From Flammula alnicola (Eukaryota > Basidiomycota > Agaricomycetes > Agaricales > Strophariaceae): 64,000 nt of DNA. Positions within the stretch are counted from its first letter, which is position 1. Each line of letters opens with the position of its first letter. The notes beneath the pieces were generated by a model. That model had not been told where the DNA came from, searched no databases, and saw only the letters and a program-made list of their open reading frames with translations. Position numbers and translations under genes: made by a program. The stretch covers positions 124,001 to 188,000 of the forward strand of contig JADNRV010000083.1 of assembly GCA_015499995.1 (NCBI GenBank), given 5' to 3'. This document shows positions 35,521-47,499 of this stretch, piece after piece.

Positions 35521-36505
35521 TTAAAGAGACACAATAGCCTCCTGCAGTGTAACAGCAGTCTGAGAGAGGATGCGCCCGTGCAAAGTCGCACCAGTGTTGA
35601 GCGCCACGGAGCTAGCACCCAGAATGACACCATTGAAAACGGCGGTGGAGCCAATGACCACATTGCCAGAGACAACCCAGACGATGTTCTCCGCAAGTGC
35701 ACCACCGATGAGGGTAATTGCCTTTCCGGATGCCACGGTGAGCGTGCCAGCAACCTGGAAGATCCAAGCTGAAATCAGACAAAGCCGGTCAATCATTATG
35801 TCAAGTATGGTGGGGTGCAAGGGACGCTCACTGTCGGTGACAAGACCGGATATGGTAATACTAGTCGGGATATCAACACTGCTGGTCCACTTGTAAATTC
35901 CTGGCGTGAACGTAAGGCCGCCAATGGTACCTATATCAACAAATATGTCTGAGCTAACAAAATCAAGCAGAATAGCATATAAATGCATACCAGCACCGAG
36001 CCCAATAGCAGTGGGGTTCAAGCGACCAGCTGCATCGTTGAAGGCAGTAATCATAGCACTTTCCGATGTCGTGAGGGTTGAAGGCGTCGGGCTGGTGAAA
36101 TCCGCGGCCTCAAGGGTCCCAGCGACTTGAGTGGATGACGCGGATGTCCCGCTCAAACTTCGAATGAGCGAGAATCCAGTGAAAAAGGGCGAGGAGGCAG
36201 GGCTGAGGCCAATATTTCCAACTGTACACATAAAACAAGACAGTAAGACCTACGGATGGTAAAATAAATACGATAATACTGACCGATCGACGACGGTGGG
36301 ACGGTAGAAACACCCGACTTGGCTAGTATAATGAAGTTTCCTGCTGCGCCTAGGGCGACGGCAGGAGGTCCGAATGCAAGGCAACTTGTCACAGTCTGAT
36401 ACAAAAGGCGTTAGTTGAAGTGACTATGTAAAAGTCGCTGGCAGCACTGGATATGCTCACCATCAAGCCAAGAGCGACAACATTGAGGAAAGTATTGGGT
36501 GACAT
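35521..36505 (-). CDS. Ice-binding (antifreeze) protein, DUF3494 family, copy 4
   Basis: This is a complete second gene. Exons 36461-36505, 36284-36395, 35991-36221, 35832-35930 and 35521-35768 have exactly the same lengths as in copy 1 (45, 112, 231, 99, 248 bp) and read through as 244 residues. It has the same secretory N-terminus (MSPNTFLNVVALGLM, TVTSCLAFG) and all DUF3494 blocks: AAGNFIILAKSGVSTVP, GNIGLSPASS, ADFTSPTPSTL, GGLTFTPGIYKW, WIFQVAGTLTVASG, IGGALAENIVWVVSGNVVI, GRILSQTAVTLQ. Substitutions relative to copy 1 are scattered, including Lys to Glu in GGALAENIV and Ser-Leu in the third exon. An intact frame despite divergence suggests selection to keep it. It should be secreted and bind ice. 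Confidence 0.93.
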
Positions 36506-37150
36506 TTGGAATGAGAATTTAATCGAAGAGGTTGATTAACTGAAGATATTTCATGTTAGAATACAGGCTTTTATAAAATTGAGAGCTAGTCATACCGAGT
36601 TCAACAACAAACTTTGAAGATGGAAAGAGTCGTCATCCCTGCGTCATCCCTCTCAAATGTAAATACATTGTGTTGGAAAATTAATGGTCAATCCTCGTAG
36701 GAGGCTTCGAGCTCTGGGTATCTTAGTGTACCGACACACTGGGCTTGTACGATCACCTTCCGACCTAGGGCATGCAGGGGAATCCCCAAGAGAAAATAGA
36801 CACCGTGTAAGTATTAGAAGAGTTGACAACCTAAGCGCATTATTACGATGCAGACTGAAGCCCACCAATTGATCCGTCACAGATCGCGGCTTAGACTGGT
36901 GAGTGATCTTCACGCGAGGGTTTAAAATAAGGGGCAGAACCTCATTCAAAAATCCTCATACGAACGCCTGGATCCCAGGCTGACTGACAGCCAATCCCCG
37001 TGCGAGCTTCGACCAGAGTGTTACCTGCCCGGCTTCTGATTATAGGAGACATTAGGAGACTAGGCCCATATAGGAAAGGGACAAACAGTGGAGCATCAAT
37101 GGTATGTATTCGCACCTTGCTTCCGATAGGTAGTCTAACCCGGCCTCACG
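36506..37150 (-). promoter_or_regulatory. Upstream region of DUF3494 copy 4
   Basis: Inverted copy of the shared upstream region, with CTTTTATA (TATAAAAG on the minus strand) at 36568-36575, 70 bp from the ATG. Relative to copy 1 a segment around 36870-36890 is shortened. Homology runs to the cgcaccttgcttccgatagg block near 37110. Confidence 0.55.
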
Positions 37151-38112
37151 CCTAACTATCTGCAGAAATGCAGTCGAGAGGGTCTTCCTTTCGTCATATG
37201 TACAAGTAGGTGACGATAGCATGACTGCGACCAAGACAGCTTATTACTGGTCGCCAGCTAAAGTGGAGGCCCGAGGTCTTGGATAGCAAAGGAAATAAGC
37301 TAGAGGTAGTCGTGCGTGTTAAGGAATATTACTCACAGTGCCGATATGTATCCAGGATACTCTGAGCCCACACTGAGGTATCAAGAGCAACAAGACTTCT
37401 GCGATTCCAAGCCACACTTAGGTGCGCACATAAGGATGCTTCTGATGGCCATGTCGCATGTCGCAATGGAGAATTCCTCTGTTCAACCATAAATTTTGGC
37501 GTACTCGACAGACAGAACAAACAACAAGATTCATATCCAATTCAGTATAAAACATACTGGGAATGGCTACACACCCGTAATGGCATCACGAAAGGCACAT
37601 AGACTTGCCATGATATTCCATGGCCGACAGGCGGGATGGAAGATGTGCAGTTGAACGTTGCAACGTTGAATATTCCCAATAAATACCGGGAAAACCAAGA
37701 ATAGTAAAAGAAATCAAGCCGCTGTGAGCAAATTGAAATGAAGAAAATCCTACCATCGTTGTTCCATATTAGAACTCCGCCCAAACGACTGTAATTGGGT
37801 GGCCGTGCCGCTTTGACGGCACACGGCAGGTAGTGCGATCCTCCCTTAACGCAGACGTCGACCGGAACTTTTTTCTACAGCGCTTTACTTGACAACCGAG
37901 GAAGACCGGAAGGCATGTACAGAGATTCATCATTCATGGCACGAAGCTACCAGTACTTACATGCCGACTAACGACGCGTCTGATTAGGGTTTTCAATTTT
38001 GACACCAGATTCGAGCACTTGTGCTTTTCTGGACGGCGAGTTTTTGTTCTTTTCATCGTCAATTTCGCTGATCGCAATTCATGCACAGAGGTGAGTCTGT
38101 TTGTACCTAAAG
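37151..38112. other. F-box-derived flank and intergenic DNA
   Basis: Positions 37151-37560 match 32561-32960 and can be read on the minus strand as SEASLCAHLSVAWNRRSLVA and LDTSVWA, again like a post-F-box segment. From 37560 to the methyltransferase start nothing supported is seen. Positions 37640-37680 contain gttgaacgttgcaacgttgaa, a small near-palindrome. Confidence 0.45.
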
Positions 38113-39321
38113 ATGCTTCCGCCGACTTCCCGACTTCCATCCATAAAATCCATCAGCACATACCCGATAGAATCTCTGGAAAATGCTCTTCAATACCTGC
38201 GGTTGATATATAGCCCCAAAGTGCGAGGTTCCCTTCGTCGCAGGGCTGCTTTGAAGGTTTCAAAAGCAAGAAAGGACCAAGCTGTCGTAGACGACGCACT
38301 GCGAACGGATGCTTTCGAAAGAGCCTACGCAATCAAGTGGCTGACGACGCTGATCATGACAGTACAATGTGGAGAAGCCGCAGATTCAAAGGACACCACT
38401 GTGCCTAGTAAAAGAGAAGCTATCGTCGCAGACGCTGCTTCCTTACTTGCGACATGCGCAGGGACAGCCTCGGCTGGCATGCTAACGCGCCACTTCGTTT
38501 TTAACGTCCCCGATTCAACTTCGAGCCCAATCACAATCGAACTCACCGATGTGCCACTCGACAATCGGGACTACGGCAGCGTGGGCGCGCAGACGTGGGG
38601 CGGGGCGTGTGTTATGGCCGAGATGGTTGCAGAGCAGCCAGAAGCATTCGGCCTTCCAGGATTCGGGGTTGTTCAGCAAACTGCACGTCCAGACACATTG
38701 CGATGTCTTGAACTTGGGGCAGGAACGGGGCTTGTCAGCCTAACAGTCGCCAAGATCATGGAGCGCCTCGTTTCTGAAACAAAAGCCGACATTATAGTCG
38801 ATATCGTGGCCACGGATTACTATTCCTCTGTTCTCAGAAACCTAGAATGTAACGTGCAATCAAACTTTTGCAAATCTTCATCGGACGAACGCGACTCCAT
38901 TCAAATTCTTTCAAAACATCTCGACTGGTCTACGTTCTGCAACATGGAAACAACTGAACCCGCTTTCAAAGAGCCCTTCAATGTCGTTTACGGTGCCGAC
39001 ATTATCTACGAGGCCCAGCACGCAACGTGGATCAAATCCTGTCTCGCCAAACTTCTGCGCAGACCGTCTTCAACGAAGGAAGACCCGATATTTCATCTTA
39101 TAATCCCTCTCCGCGCTACTCACGCAGTCGAATCCAGCACTATAGAACAAGTTTTCCAGGTTCAAAACGACAGCAACGGGCCCTCTCACTCGTCCTCATA
39201 CACCGAAGATCTCGAGCTAGTCATCAAGCACAAGGAAATCATAATTTGCGATGCAGAGAGTGGTAAAGACGGAGAGGAGATTGAGTACGCATACTACAAA
39301 ATCGGATGGGGTTGGTCATAA
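38113..39321 (+). CDS. Family-16 (lysine-type) S-adenosylmethionine methyltransferase
   Basis: A single-exon 402-residue protein from the ATG at 38113 (MLPPTSRLPS). A leading helical region of about 130 residues is followed by the seven-beta-strand methyltransferase core. This shows GAQTWGGACVMAEM (about residue 158, the motif before the cofactor site in METTL21-type enzymes) and LELGAGTGLVSL (about 199-210, the SAM-binding glycine motif). IVDIVATDYY follows, then FNVVYGADIIYEAQHATWI (the post-motif acidic stretch typical of protein-lysine methyltransferases). Related enzymes methylate lysines in chaperones, elongation factors or other proteins; the target here is unknown. It converges with the GCN2 gene, the two stops being about 150 bp apart. 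Confidence 0.88.
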   Translation: MLPPTSRLPSIKSISTYPIESLENALQYLRLIYSPKVRGSLRRRAALKVSKARKDQAVVDDALRTDAFERAYAIKWLTTLIMTVQCGEAADSKDTTVPSKREAIVADAASLLATCAGTASAGMLTRHFVFNVPDSTSSPITIELTDVPLDNRDYGSVGAQTWGGACVMAEMVAEQPEAFGLPGFGVVQQTARPDTLRCLELGAGTGLVSLTVAKIMERLVSETKADIIVDIVATDYYSSVLRNLECNVQSNFCKSSSDERDSIQILSKHLDWSTFCNMETTEPAFKEPFNVVYGADIIYEAQHATWIKSCLAKLLRRPSSTKEDPIFHLIIPLRATHAVESSTIEQVFQVQNDSNGPSHSSSYTEDLELVIKHKEIIICDAESGKDGEEIEYAYYKIGWGWS

Positions 39322-39469
39322 CAATGAACGTTATAATGTCATAAAAAGCATGATTGATGTATAGATAGATGAAAGCAAAAAAAAATTCATCGAGATTCCG
39401 AAAACCTTTTGAGTACAGAAAGAAAAAGACTGAAAAAGAAAGAGAGGGGCCATTAAGTTATTAATTTAT

Positions 39470-42400
39470 TCAACTCATAGCAAGCAACTGGGCGCGATCT
39501 TCACGAACGGCGAACATGAGAATGTAGGCGTTGCCTTCCGACTTGCGTTTGAGAGCCGCGTCTCGCACTTGTTGGGCATAGCCTGCGTGTTGGGCAGGGA
39601 ACATGGCCGCGATAGGCTTCCAGGCCTCTTCATCTGTGATCCACGCAGAGCTTTTCGTCATGGCATCAAAGTGCGCCGAAGTAACATCCACTGCGAGGAC
39701 AGGCATCCCGTTCTGGAAGCAATTTTTAACGGCGAGGGCTTTCTCGAACGCTGTAAATGTGCAAACATGTCAGAAACGAGCAACAATGATGCTGATCGCA
39801 AGACTTACCCTTATCTTCAAACAATTGCTTCACGTTCTTTCGCTGCTTCTTGGGGTCTGGCAGGACAAGCTGCACCTGAGGATTGACAGCGGTATCTTTG
39901 ATGACAGGAAGATGTGCGGAGGTTTCGGTCAGAACAGGAGCCCCGGATGTTGTTGCGTCTACGCGCTTCTGGTCTGCGATCTGATGTTGCAGCCAGCTGA
40001 CAAGCTCCTGTTTAGAAACTAGTCGAGATGTTAAATAAGCATGTAATTCCACAACTATGATGCAAAGTAGATAACTTACGATCAACTTCCGTGCCTTTGA
40101 GAATACTCTTCACTTTGAACGCAGGCAGATTCCTTCCAGTGCGCGGACGCGGATAAACAGTAAACCTAAGACCGAAGAGTCAATTTATCAAAATTTCCGA
40201 GAAAGATGGTAAAGACGTACAAGATACCCTCTCTCGCGCAGATATCGAGATGGTTCTCATGCTCCGTATCCGGCAAACCAAATTCGTACATCAGATCGGC
40301 GCTGATGTTATTCTGCCAGAGGTACGAAACCACTTCAAGACGGTCTTGCAGATAGCCAGGATGGTAGGATACGACATAAACGTCGCATCGTCGGGGACTC
40401 CAGAATCCGAACGAGCGTTCTTCTTTCACCAAGGTCTTTATCGAGGCGCTTTGGTACGCCGCAAGAGCCGCGGTGATCTTCTCGACGGCTATCTGAATGC
40501 CTTGGGCGCAGATGGGCTCTGGCTTCTGCTTCATGGGGTGGAACCGGGAGATGAGGTTATCGTATCTGCAATCCATGTGAATAAGGCGCCAACTTCATGT
40601 AGAAAATGCTCTAAACTTACCGGCCTCCTGCTGCGAGGACATCTGTATGCTTATTCCGCCTGACCACTTCCACAATGACTCCGCCTTTAAAATGGGTATG
40701 ATGGCTTCCCAACATCAATGGACGGAAGAAAATTTGACGCGAGACGCCTGCAGCGTGCGCGAACTGTATGGTATCTTTCACTTCTTGTATCGTAGCCTGC
40801 AAGATAGCCACAAGTGTAGGCGAGGTTTTTTCGAGTCGCGCAACAATGTTGTCAACGTCTTCCTCTGCAAGATTCATTAGACTTGCTTGGCGATTCATCG
40901 TAACCATGGGCAAGATGCTCACCGGCTTCTGACAGAATCTCGAGTTCGTCAGCAGTGCTGCGCAGTAAACCTTTCTTGAGGAGCAAAGTGCGTTTCTGGG
41001 ATGCCGAAGATTTGGACGGATGAAGGAGTATGTCAACAACCGCCGAACGGATATCTGCTGGGACCCTATTCATAGCAATCTCAACGACTAGCGAGGTAGT
41101 TCAGTATCTAATCATGCAGGAACGACTAAACAATACTTACGCTTCGAATGTGATATATGGATATCATAGCTCTGAGACAAATTTGGGAAACTGTCCAAGC
41201 AGTCGTTGGCCACGGCAATAATTTCGGCGCTAGCTACGACGGGCCAGAGTTTAGATCCGGACTAATAATATCGAACAAAGCAGCCTTCGTGAACTTCGGA
41301 TGACCCGCGACAGGGCTAAAAACACAGTGAGTAAGATCAGAGTTGAATATAGACTAAGATATATTAAAATCGTACTTGGGTCGGAATACATTCGTTATAT
41401 GGTATCGTTTGATGCGCCTGATGCTTTCTCGGGCAGCAAGTCTTGCAAATGGGACGAGAATATTTTTGGAAGCGCCACAATATCGCCATGATGATCGATG
41501 AACGCCGCTTGAGTCTTCTCCTCGTCGAGGTCAGTGATTGGCATGAGGAGGGAGGCTCCATGTCGACAGCACCATGAAGACGGAAGATCGCAGCCAATCG
41601 CTCCTCGACAGTGTTGTTTAGGGAGGCATACTCGGGCGAATCGATCTCGGAGTCATAGATAAACGCTCTAGAGGGTCGAGGGGGTTGCTTGAACAGCGTC
41701 GCGAGGACTGTTTGGTGGTAAGGAGAATCACCTTGGCTACAAAGTCGAAAAATGAGTAGGTGACAATGAGATGAGGATAGTATAACATACCCATCAGTCG
41801 AAGAGCACTTTTATAATACTCGTCTTCTAATCTTGTCGGCAGGAGAGGGCTCTGGGAAAGTTCGAGCGCCGATGGTCGTTTATCAGGCTCATGTTGAAGC
41901 AGCCAGGTTATAACTGTCGGAATGACAATTAAATCGAAGTCATGAACAGAGAAGTGGTTGATCAAGAAACTTACTTTCTCTCTGCCTAACACGATGCACA
42001 TCCCAGCCAGTCGGGAATATGATACTGGGCTTTCGTAAATCCTCAAGGACGGCGATGCGCTCGGCTCCTGTGTTGAACTTGAAATTCATTTCGAAAAAGA
42101 CGATCTGGGAAAAGACTTTAGCCGAGCAAAACATTCTGAAGCCGTCCATATGCATACCCCGAGACTATACATATCTGCCTTGGAATGGTCGCGCGGGCCT
42201 CGTCCGCGTCTTCGAGACTGCACTTCAGGAGCGATGTAAAGCGAGTTCCGACCTCTGTAGCCAATATGAGAATTAAAAATTGGCAAAGCGATTAAGCAAA
42301 ACGTACCCAAGGTCATATCAGCCTCCATAATGGCAGCAGGAGATGCCACGTCAGACGGATCTACTGCGGCAAGACTGGATGTCGCCAGCCCAAAGTCTCC

Positions 42401-45400
42401 AACTGCGTTTACACGTCAGCAAATGTTCAAATAAGTCAAGGGTATGTAGTTACCTTTGCAGTCGCCTTTCGCATCTTTGAGAGAAATGGATTAGTTCTAG
42501 GTTCATCATCAAGCAGGTAGATAACATACCAATGAAGATGTTAGTCAGCTTAATGTCGCGGTGCAAGATATTCAAGGTGGACATGTGTGCGAGTGCATCT
42601 ACAATCTGTTGGAAGAGTCGCCATGCCTCATCCTCACTGATGCCTTCATCAACTCGCTGCGAGGAAGACACATCAGATTTGCAGATCAGATGGACGTGTT
42701 TATTCGATCCGGCTTACTTCTCTTAAAGTCTGACGTTCGACGAATTCCTGGTAATATGACCGTTAGGATCCGAAGGATGAAGCACGCGCAGAACGATAAA
42801 CACACCATTTGAATGTAAAGCGTCCTGGGCACCAGCGGCGGGTTTAGAGTCACCTGCGACAATGCCAACCCATTCGATTTTGGGCCTGACGCCGACTGCG
42901 ATTTCGATTTGCTCGGATTCTTGAAAAGCCCCGAATATTCATCCCCATCCTCGCCACTGCTTGTGCTATCCGACTCGCCAGACGTATCCCCAGGAGAACT
43001 TGACCGCGAGAAATGTATGCTCGGGAAGGACGATCGTGAAACTGAGAGATCGTCGAAGTCCTCAATGTTGAATTGAAAGCCACCATTGATGGGCAAGTGG
43101 CGCTCGCTAGTGTTATCGGGTACGGAGGTCATACCGTCTCCGCCCTCCGTGCCACTGTCGGTTCCCGAGTCGGCACCCGAAGTGGCGGACTCGTTTAGTT
43201 CGAACCAGGTGGTGTAGTACCGCACGATGTTGCGATGCGAGAGTCGGCTGAGCGCATTCACTTCACGGAAAATCTTGTCGCTCTGCACGGTCTTGACTCT
43301 GATCTTTTTCACTGTGCAGATACTTTAGCATTGAGAACAGATTGTAGATGTCCGAGAATTTCATACCTGCATATATCCTCGAGTCAACCTTGTTCCTGGC
43401 CTTCACCACGGACCCGAAAGCACCTTTACCCTTTAAGAATTTACATAACGAAGAGATCAGCATTTGTGCTACTGGAAAAGAACACAGACCACTTACGAGC
43501 AGCTCCAATTCCTCCCAATCCTCCTTCCATCTACTCGGCTTCGTTCTGGGAGCTAACCTAAAGTAATCGGGGCCTTCAGGAGAGCTGGATTGGAAAGGCA
43601 TAGGCGTTTTCGGTTCTGAGCCATTTGCGAAAAAAGCCACAGAGCGACCGGAGATATTGGGGCTTCGCATAACACCATTAAGGTCCGAGAGCAGCGAATC
43701 GCATGAAATTGTCCCCTTCTTGGGCGGCTCGAGCATCAGCAGCACTTGTCTTGCCATGAGGGGTGATATGGCTGCTACAGAACATCTCGTAAGTATCTCA
43801 AGCATTCGGTATCGCGAACACTCTACTCACAAGTCTTGATTGCGCTCGCCGGATCCGGAAACCTTTCCAAGACATTGAGGCCCATGAGCATCTGCATGAG
43901 GACAATCCCCACATCGTGGATGTCGCGTTGACGCGTGTACAGAAGGGAGGACTCGTTCTGCACGTCGCTCGATACCCAGCCTTCTGGGATCCGAGGATCG
44001 TCTGCGAGCGATATGGCGGGGGTACCGGGTCCAAAGCTGTTGGAACGGTGTAGGTCAAGCAGCTTCGTATAGAAACTAGTTTTGCAGAGCTTGATCGTTT
44101 TGGGCTGGCTGGGGTTGTCGCTGCATGCGAGACCAATGCAGCGAGTCGTTATTCCTGATGAACGAAATCTCTATGAGCGGCGGAAGCAGCGAAGGCAGAT
44201 TAGACATCGACGAACCTTTGTGCACGAGGCCACTATGATGAATCGCATTTAGAGCAGTGAGTATCTGCCCGATATAATCCTAAGTAAAGGACAGCCATCA
44301 GACAGTGAATCAAATGAAGTGATAGGAAAAGAACATACTGAGGCTCGATCCTCTCTGAACGACTCGCAATCTTCCAGCACGTCGTGGAGTGTCAACGCTG
44401 GCGTCTGTTCCGTCAGCACCATCAGCTGCGGCGGGCCGCTCGAATGTGGTAAGTTGAGTTTCGCAGCATACACCGTCAGCAGCTTCGGGTGACGAACGGC
44501 GATAAGATGCTTGATTTCTTGTTCAATTTGATTCAACTTCTTCCGGCCTTGCGTCGTGGTGTAATAGTGCGACTCGAAGGTAACACTGTAGAGCTCTAAG
44601 GGTGGAACGACGACTTTTTCGTCGACGATCGGATCGGCCATGTACACGATGCCGAGGTGCGCTGGAAATGCAAACGTTAGGAATTGTGCAGAGAGTTGAG
44701 TTCGGAACACACCTGTGCGTGGATGAAACAACCTTACGGTGTCAAACTTCACCCCGGTGTCCGTGTGCATGTCGTGGAAGGTTTCCGTCAAAATGTCCAC
44801 GTCGTCGAAGTAGCCAGACATATTGGGTACTTCGGTAGCTTCAGAATTTGCACGTCGGCGAGAGGCTTGGACTTGCTCTTTCGCAGCTAGCTGCCGCATG
44901 GCGTCTGCTTGAATTTCTGACTCGAGTGCCTGCGCCTCTCGCAGGGCCTTCTCTTCCTCTCGTTCGGCTTCCTCTCGTTCGAGTCGGCGTCGTTCCTGGG
45001 TTGCATCAGTAGCAGGTCATGGAGAAAAATGGAAAAACGCACTCGGGCCTCCTCTATGGCGCGCTGGTTCATTTGGAGGGCTAGAGATCCTACAACTTCC
45101 ACAGGTGGGATAACGTTCTGTCGGAGCCACTCTTGCGAGAAGCTAACGATCTTGAACGGTGTCAATTGACAGGAAAAGCTTTTAAACAAGAATGACGGAC
45201 CTCGAATACCATTTCACCCCCTTTGAATCTCTGTGCCTCTACGTTAATGGCCCGGAGAAGCGTGGTGCATTGAGCATCGTTGATGCCTTTGATAGGCTTC
45301 TCGATGGAGAACATAGGGCATGCTAAGTGAGGATATGTCTTGGGGAATCTAGAGCAGACAGTCAGTAAGCAGAATGGGCGCCTAGATGCGATCAAACTCA

Positions 45401-45640
45401 CTTGACGTGTAAATCGAAAGAAATCTTTTGTGCATGCTCCGGCTCCGGATAGGAAACCCGGATAATAAATTCGTGTAATCTGGCGGCGCCCTCGATGCAG
45501 GTCAGTATTTGAAATTACACCGCGAATAGAACAAGGCCAACCTTCCACGCTTTCGGTGGTGGACTTTCGATGAAATCGTCGCCATAAATGGACTGCAATG
45601 CAGTCATCTCTTGTTTCTGCGCATGTTCTGAGGAATCCAT
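39470..45640 (-). CDS. gcn2: GCN2-type eIF2-alpha kinase
   Basis: Amino-acid starvation sensor that phosphorylates eIF2-alpha. The full domain order is visible over many small exons. An RWD domain comes first (MTALQSIYGDDFIESPPPKA, FPKTYPHLACP; 45170-45640), then a charged helical linker (about 44890-45010). A pseudokinase follows (KLLTVYAAKLNLP, YTRQRDIHDVGIVLMQMLMG; 43840-44680). The active kinase has GKGAFGSVVKARNKV, AVKKIR across an intron, NIVRYYTTWFE and a Ser-rich insert of about 90 residues. It continues with LHRDIKLTNIFI near 42555, VGDFGLAT near 42395 and GTSLYIAPEV. A HisRS-like domain (40170-41620) and the C-terminal dimer/ribosome-binding part (39470-40085) complete it. In the HisRS-like start one base seems missing near 41550 (EPP then LLMPITDLDEEKTQ) and another in an A-run near 41465, possibly assembly errors. 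Start is MDSSEHAQKQ at 45640. Confidence 0.93.
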
Positions 45641-46055
45641 GGAAACCTAGTGTTACTGGTGGAGTTTGTTGGACTTGGCTCTCGTTGGGGTGGCTGTTGT
45701 GACACTTGAAGGAGAGAGTCTCGAGGCACGAAGGCCAGAGACAGCGAACAAAGTACTTGAGAAGGGGAGGGCCCAATGGACCTCGGCAACTCAAGTCTCC
45801 ATGGCTGACGGTACAATGAAAAAGAGATTTTGAAGGAAAGAAAGAGGAAGCGAGCTGAGAGAAAGAAAAAAAGGTGAGTCTTCTGAATATATAACATAAG
45901 TTCTTGCAACGTGCCTGATGCCCTTCCTCAATGCAAGACGCAAGGAGCTATCACAGCTCATTTGGCGACATATCAACACGTGGAGTCATACTCAATAGAT
46001 TAACCTTACATTAGGGTTACTGATTAGATTAGATAACAAAGAGCGGACCGAGTTC
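45641..46055. other. Promoter side of GCN2 and intergenic DNA
   Basis: Contains no supported gene. A purine-rich tract at about 45825-45875 lies upstream of the GCN2 ATG. Confidence 0.35.
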
Positions 46056-46500
46056 CTATAGTACTTGAATCCGCTGCAAATCAAATTGAGAATGGTTAGA
46101 TTTTGAAACGTTAACACCACTGCGACACACACAAGATTTTCCATCTCCAAGAAAAGGAACCTGATGTGGTTGACCCCGAGTCAATGATGGGAAAATGGAG
46201 CTGTGCCAAATTGCGTACGAGAATAGATCCCAGGTAGTCGCAAAGTGGAAAATTTCAGCTCTGTGCCGAGCCATCTTCAAGGCTTCTGCCCTTTTGCGTC
46301 TGGTATCCAAACCGATCCAAGGCGATCATCGCTTCATGCGACGCTAACGATGGCCGTTTAAATTGTTCCAGTAGGAACTCGCACAAATGCCATATCAGTG
46401 CCACCTTGTGACCTTGAATAAGGCAGAACTGTTTCATTTAAAGCACTGCATTTAAGATGTAAATAGATATTCCCAGAAGAAGGTCAGAAGACTACCTCCG
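46056..46500 (-). pseudogene. Cytochrome P450 fragment
   Basis: The minus strand matches one exon and its borders in the intact P450 at 49500-49950: ETVLPYSRS..G and MA are present, with LSTLRLPGIYS at the end. It carries several in-frame stops, and the PERW motif region is disrupted. Only this part of the gene is present, so it is the debris of a tandem P450 duplicate. Confidence 0.7.
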
Positions 46501-47499
46501 ACGAACAAGTGAGACCAGCGGATACGTATCTAATCAAGAATAAAGATAACAGCCTCGTGGACAATACATCAGAAAAGCAATTTACAGTCTTAGTGTTGTC
46601 TTCAACATTGAGTCAGATCTAACACCATTATTAATGCACTAAGAGGAATGGCAGTAAGATTATCCTAAATATTCGAAGCGCTCTAAGGGAAACTCCTTTG
46701 ATCGGCATTGTACTAGTGTCATCTTGTACTACATGCTCGAACAAGACAGCTAGTATATATCAACCGTATCACCAATATTCCACCGTCTTCTGAGCAAAAT
46801 AAGATTGACTTTTATTGAAGTGCAGACACGGAACTAAAGTCAGGTGCTGTTTATTTAGGCGCCCGTCACACGCCAAGAGTCGCATGAACACTGATAAGGC
46901 AGAATCTAGCCAATTACCTTCGTACTGAGACTTAATCGATAGGATAATTCTCTAAAACACTTCTACTCGTAGATAGGAGAAGCACAATTTGTTAATTTTG
47001 CGCATTCCCGCCTCAATAGGTCCCGTTGCTGATCGGTAAATGGAAATGTGCGCGTACACACGCCACTTCGTTGTTTATATCTGTAGACGTGTCGGCTGTC
47101 TTGCCGGTAGTTTGTGTCGTCGTGTTCTTTGTCTGTTGCGATCATCAAACATTGCTATTTCCTCATTGGCGAACAGTGAACAATTAAAGGGCGAACATGT
47201 GGGTACACCGTTATGTACGACCTTTACCTGAAAGGACCCACCGGCTGTGAATGACCTAATTTCAACTCCACATTTGGCAGACTCAGTACTTAAGCGGAAG
47301 TTGGGGTCCCTGCTCGACACTGGCATCCCTCACAATCATACCATCTGTCCCGGCGACCTCAGCGAGCGAATTACCCAATACTGATGGCCCAGACAGGGAG
47401 TCAGGCAACTCAGAACCGCAAAATGTGTGTACAGGATATTCCCTCGTTATTGATGCAGGACTCTTAACGGCTGACTGAGTAGAAGCAATACTTCTTCAG
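46501..47499. other. Duplicated flank sequence and possible upstream exons
   Basis: Positions 46730-46890 resemble 48330-48460 and 48985-49130 (agacagctagtatat ... ttaggcgcccgtcac). Positions 46975-47040 resemble 48535-48600. From about 47255 the plus strand reads DPPAVNDLISTPHLADSVLK and RKLGSLLDTGIPHNHTI without a stop, possibly an upstream exon of the gene beginning at 47500. Confidence 0.4.
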
